Below, in pieces: positions 61,943 to 64,000 of a stretch of 64,000 nt of DNA. The notes under the pieces are model-generated. The model saw nothing but the letters and a program-made list of their open reading frames with translations, did no database searches and was not told the DNA's origin. The stretch covers positions 62,001 through 126,000 of the forward strand of contig CAVOIP010000005.1 of the NCBI GenBank assembly GCA_963696105.1. Reading direction: 5' to 3'. This DNA is from CAVRTM01 sp963696105. Its GTDB lineage: Bacteria > Actinomycetota > Actinomycetes > Actinomycetales > Dermatophilaceae. A program made the position numbers and the translations under genes. Position 1 is the first letter of the stretch. Every line of letters begins with the position of its first letter.

Positions 61943-62422
61943 TCAGCCCTCTCCGGCCGGGATCGGCGGCAGGTCTCCGTCGTGCTCGTAACGCTCCACC
62001 ATGGCCAGCCGGCGCGCGTGGCGCTCCTCGCCGCTGAACGGCGTGGTGAGGAACGCCTCGCAGATCTCGCGGGCCTCCTCGACCGTGGTCATCCGTGCGC
62101 CGATCGAGACCACCTGCGCGTTGTTGTGCGCCCGCGCCAGCTGGGCCAGCTCGGGGCGGTAGGCCAGGGCCGCGCGGATGCCGCGGACCTTGTTGGCCGC
62201 GATCTGCTCACCGTTGCCCGACCCGCCGAGCACGACGCCGAGGGCGCCGACGTCACCGGAGACGGCCTCGGCCGCGCGCAGCACGGCCACCGGGTAGTCG
62301 TCCTCGGCGTCGTAGTAGTCGGGCCCGTGGTCGACGACGTCGTACCCCTTCTCCTGCAGGAAGGTCACGAGGTCGTTCTTGAGGTCGAAGGCGGCGTGGT
62401 CGCCGCCGATGTGTACGCGCAT
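61943..62422 (-). CDS. rpiB: Ribose-5-phosphate isomerase B
   Basis: A 159-residue RpiB/LacAB-family isomerase interconverting ribose 5-phosphate and ribulose 5-phosphate. It has MRVHIGGDHAAFDLKNDLV, DYPVAVLRAAEAV, LGVVLGGSGNGEQIAANKVR and LARAHNNAQVVSIGARMTTV, with the actinobacterial active-site variant using the GGSGNGEQ loop instead of the E. coli cysteine. A GGA-rich stretch precedes the ATG. The DsbA-family gene ends 33 bases upstream on the same strand. Confidence 0.94.
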   Translation of the reverse strand: MRVHIGGDHAAFDLKNDLVTFLQEKGYDVVDHGPDYYDAEDDYPVAVLRAAEAVSGDVGALGVVLGGSGNGEQIAANKVRGIRAALAYRPELAQLARAHNNAQVVSIGARMTTVEEAREICEAFLTTPFSGEERHARRLAMVERYEHDGDLPPIPAGEG

Positions 62423-62454
62423 CAGGTCGTGTCCTTCGTGTCCTTGGTTGCCGG

Positions 62455-63069
62455 TCAGTCGAACACGGGGCCGGAGGTGCGGGTGCGCTTCAGCTCGTAG
62501 AAGCCGGGCGTCCCGGCGACCAGCACGCAGCCGTCCCAGAGCCGCCCGGCGGCCTCGCCCTTGGGCGCGGGGGTGACGACCGGGCCGAAGAACGCCACGC
62601 CCTCCACGGCGATGACGGGGGTGCCGACGTCCTGGCCGACCAGGTCGATGCCGCGCTGGTGGCTCGCGCGCAGCGGCTCGTCGACCTCCGTCGACGTCGC
62701 GAACCGCGCCAGGTCGGCCGGCAGCCCGACCTCCTCCAGCGCGCCGCTGATGACGACCTCGTAGTCCTTCTCCCCGCCGAGGTGGATGCGGTTGCCCATC
62801 GCGTCGTACAGCGGCTTGATCACCGTGTCACCGTGCTCGCGGGCAGCGGCGACGATGACCCGGACCGGGCCCCACGCCTGCTTCATCATCCGCGCGTAGT
62901 CGTCGGGCAGGTCGGCGTCCTCGTTGAGGACGGCCAGGCTCATCACGGACCACGTCACCTCGACGTCGCGGACCTTCTCGACCTCCATCAGCCAGCGGGA
63001 CGTCATCCACGCCCACGGGCACAGCGGGTCGAACCAGAGCTCGACGGGGGTCTTCGTCGTGTCGGTCAC
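62455..63069 (-). CDS. DsbA-family (Rv2466c-like) thioredoxin-fold protein
   Basis: A 204-residue thioredoxin-fold protein: VELWFDPLCPWAWMTSRWLM at the active site, GVAFFGPVVTPAPKGEAAG and GTPVIAVEG (cis-Pro loop). It resembles Rv2466c, a mycothiol-dependent oxidoreductase of M. tuberculosis, but with CPWA instead of CPWC, so only the first cysteine remains. A monothiol mechanism, as for mycoredoxin-type chemistry, is possible. The GTG at 63069 lies six bases after CAGGAT. Followed by rpiB in probable co-transcription. Confidence 0.85.
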   Translation of the reverse strand: MTDTTKTPVELWFDPLCPWAWMTSRWLMEVEKVRDVEVTWSVMSLAVLNEDADLPDDYARMMKQAWGPVRVIVAAAREHGDTVIKPLYDAMGNRIHLGGEKDYEVVISGALEEVGLPADLARFATSTEVDEPLRASHQRGIDLVGQDVGTPVIAVEGVAFFGPVVTPAPKGEAAGRLWDGCVLVAGTPGFYELKRTRTSGPVFD

Positions 63070-63190
63070 CCGCCCATCCTGCCAGCACGTCCGAGGTGCC
63101 GACACTCGTGGGCGTCGTCGCCCATCGCACCGTCCGTCGCGCGTGCGAGGATGACACGACCCCCGACCCGAGTGCCGTCTAGGAGACCCC

Positions 63191-64000
63191 GTGCCCGGCA
63201 AGAACCTCACCCGCGACGAAGCCCGCGAACGCGCAGACCTGCTCTCCGTGACGTCGTACGACGTCACGCTCGACCTGACCACCGGTCCGACGACGTTCCG
63301 GAGCACCACCACGGTGAGGTTCGACGCCTCGACCGAGGGCGCCTCCACCTTCATCGACCTCATCGCCGAGTCGGTGCAGTCGATCAGCCTCAACGGCGAG
63401 AGCCTCGACCCGGGCACGCACTTCGACGGGGTGCGTGTCCAGCTGCCGTCGCTGCGCACCACCAACGAGCTGACGATCGACGCCACCGGCGTCTACATGA
63501 ACACCGGCGAGGGCCTGCACCGGTTCGTCGACCCGGTCGATGACGAGGTCTACCTCTACACGCAGTTCGAGGTCCCCGACTCCCGGCGCATGTTCGCGGT
63601 CTTCGAGCAGCCCGACCTCAAGGCCAGCTTCGCCTTCACGGTGACCGCCCCAGCCCGCTGGCAGGTCGTCTCCAACGAGCCGACCCCCGAGCCGGTCCCC
63701 GCCGGCGAGGCCGACGGCGAGCCCAGCGCCACCTGGTCCTTCCCCGCGACACCGCGGATCTCCAGCTACATCACCGCCCTGATCGCCGGTCCGTACGACG
63801 TGGTGCGCGACGAGGTCCAGACCCGCAACGGCACCGTGCCGCTCGGCGTCTTCTGCCGCAGGTCGCTGACCGCGCACCTGGACGCGGACAACATCTTCGA
63901 CTGCACCAAGCGCGGGTTCGCGTTCTTCGAGAACGAGTTCGACCAGCCCTACCCGTTCACCAAGTACGACCAGATCTTCACGCCCGAGTACAACATGGGC
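63191..64000 (+). CDS. pepN: Aminopeptidase N, M1 family (5' part; runs off the window)
   Basis: A GTG start with AGGAG upstream opens a frame that stays open to the window end (270 codons). It reads NLTRDEARERADLLSVTSYD, then YLYTQFEVPDSRRMFAVFEQ and PDLKASFAFTVTAPARWQVV, PRISSYITALIAGPYDVV, ending QIFTPEYNMG. These are the N-terminal domain and the start of the catalytic domain of PepN. The window stops just before the expected GAMEN-type substrate motif and the HExxH zinc site. The full protein is normally ~850 residues. Confidence 0.93.
   Translation, partial: MPGKNLTRDEARERADLLSVTSYDVTLDLTTGPTTFRSTTTVRFDASTEGASTFIDLIAESVQSISLNGESLDPGTHFDGVRVQLPSLRTTNELTIDATGVYMNTGEGLHRFVDPVDDEVYLYTQFEVPDSRRMFAVFEQPDLKASFAFTVTAPARWQVVSNEPTPEPVPAGEADGEPSATWSFPATPRISSYITALIAGPYDVVRDEVQTRNGTVPLGVFCRRSLTAHLDADNIFDCTKRGFAFFENEFDQPYPFTKYDQIFTPEYNMG

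Overview
The window is a high-GC, densely packed chromosomal segment from an actinobacterium. ClpP1/ClpP2, mycobacterial-type DUF222/HNH (13E12) genes, a translational-type ileS T-box, a DUF1876 protein, an MT0933-like protein and many apparently leaderless genes together suggest Nocardioidaceae (Nocardioides-like). This assignment is inferred from gene content, not from a marker-gene comparison.

Layout. 1-5 kb: a GlxA-type regulator, an aldo/keto reductase, RNase J, dapA and thyA, all recognisable but broken by single-base indels. 5-10 kb: folA, a truncated 13E12 remnant, a small acidic protein and a phenylacetyl-CoA epoxidase operon (paaABCDE, minus strand). 10-15.5 kb: an acetyltransferase with azlCD, dapB and a membrane protein, argS and an unknown protein. 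15.7-19 kb: an intact DUF222/HNH gene with a perfect SOS box, and a secreted GH25-like protein with five 153-bp FG-GAP repeats. 19-26 kb: pnp-rpsO, a GntR regulator with rfbB, and a divergent MFS/MarR pair. 26-32.6 kb: ndk, a DUF4233 protein, a small membrane protein, folC, an acetyltransferase and ileS with its T-box leader. 32.7-40 kb: the most unusual region (next paragraph). 40-44 kb: valS and a frameshifted DUF222/HNH gene. 44-49 kb: a cysteine-peptidase-like gene facing a DUF4129-moxR-DUF58 operon. 49-54 kb: clpX, clpP2, clpP1 and tig. 54-64 kb: a flavoprotein, tRNA-Pro and tRNA-Gly, a CDF transporter, small stress-type proteins, a SpoIIE-type phosphatase, rpiB, a DsbA-family protein and the start of pepN.

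The 32.7-40 kb region reads as a stress or dormancy metabolic island. One uninterrupted frame joins a phosphoribosyltransferase, a dienelactone hydrolase and an acetyl-CoA synthetase. It overlaps genes for the E1-alpha, E1-beta and E2 subunits of a 2-oxoacid dehydrogenase, then a free-standing acyl carrier protein. A divergent DUF1876 gene follows. In M. tuberculosis, homologues of the phosphoribosyltransferase-hydrolase (Rv0571c) and of DUF1876 (Rv1738, Rv2632c) belong to the DosR dormancy regulon. Two related dyads resembling the DosR core lie upstream of the fusion gene and of the DUF1876 gene. The working hypothesis is a DosR/DevR-controlled acetate/pyruvate-to-acyl-carrier module.

Two patterns run through the window. 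First, many genes have a TANNNT-like -10 hexamer exactly six bases before the start codon, so leaderless transcription seems common. Second, indels are confined to three patches (about 0.48-4.8 kb, 35.17-36.43 kb and 43.44-43.62 kb). They hit essential genes, so they most likely reflect sequence quality rather than decay.
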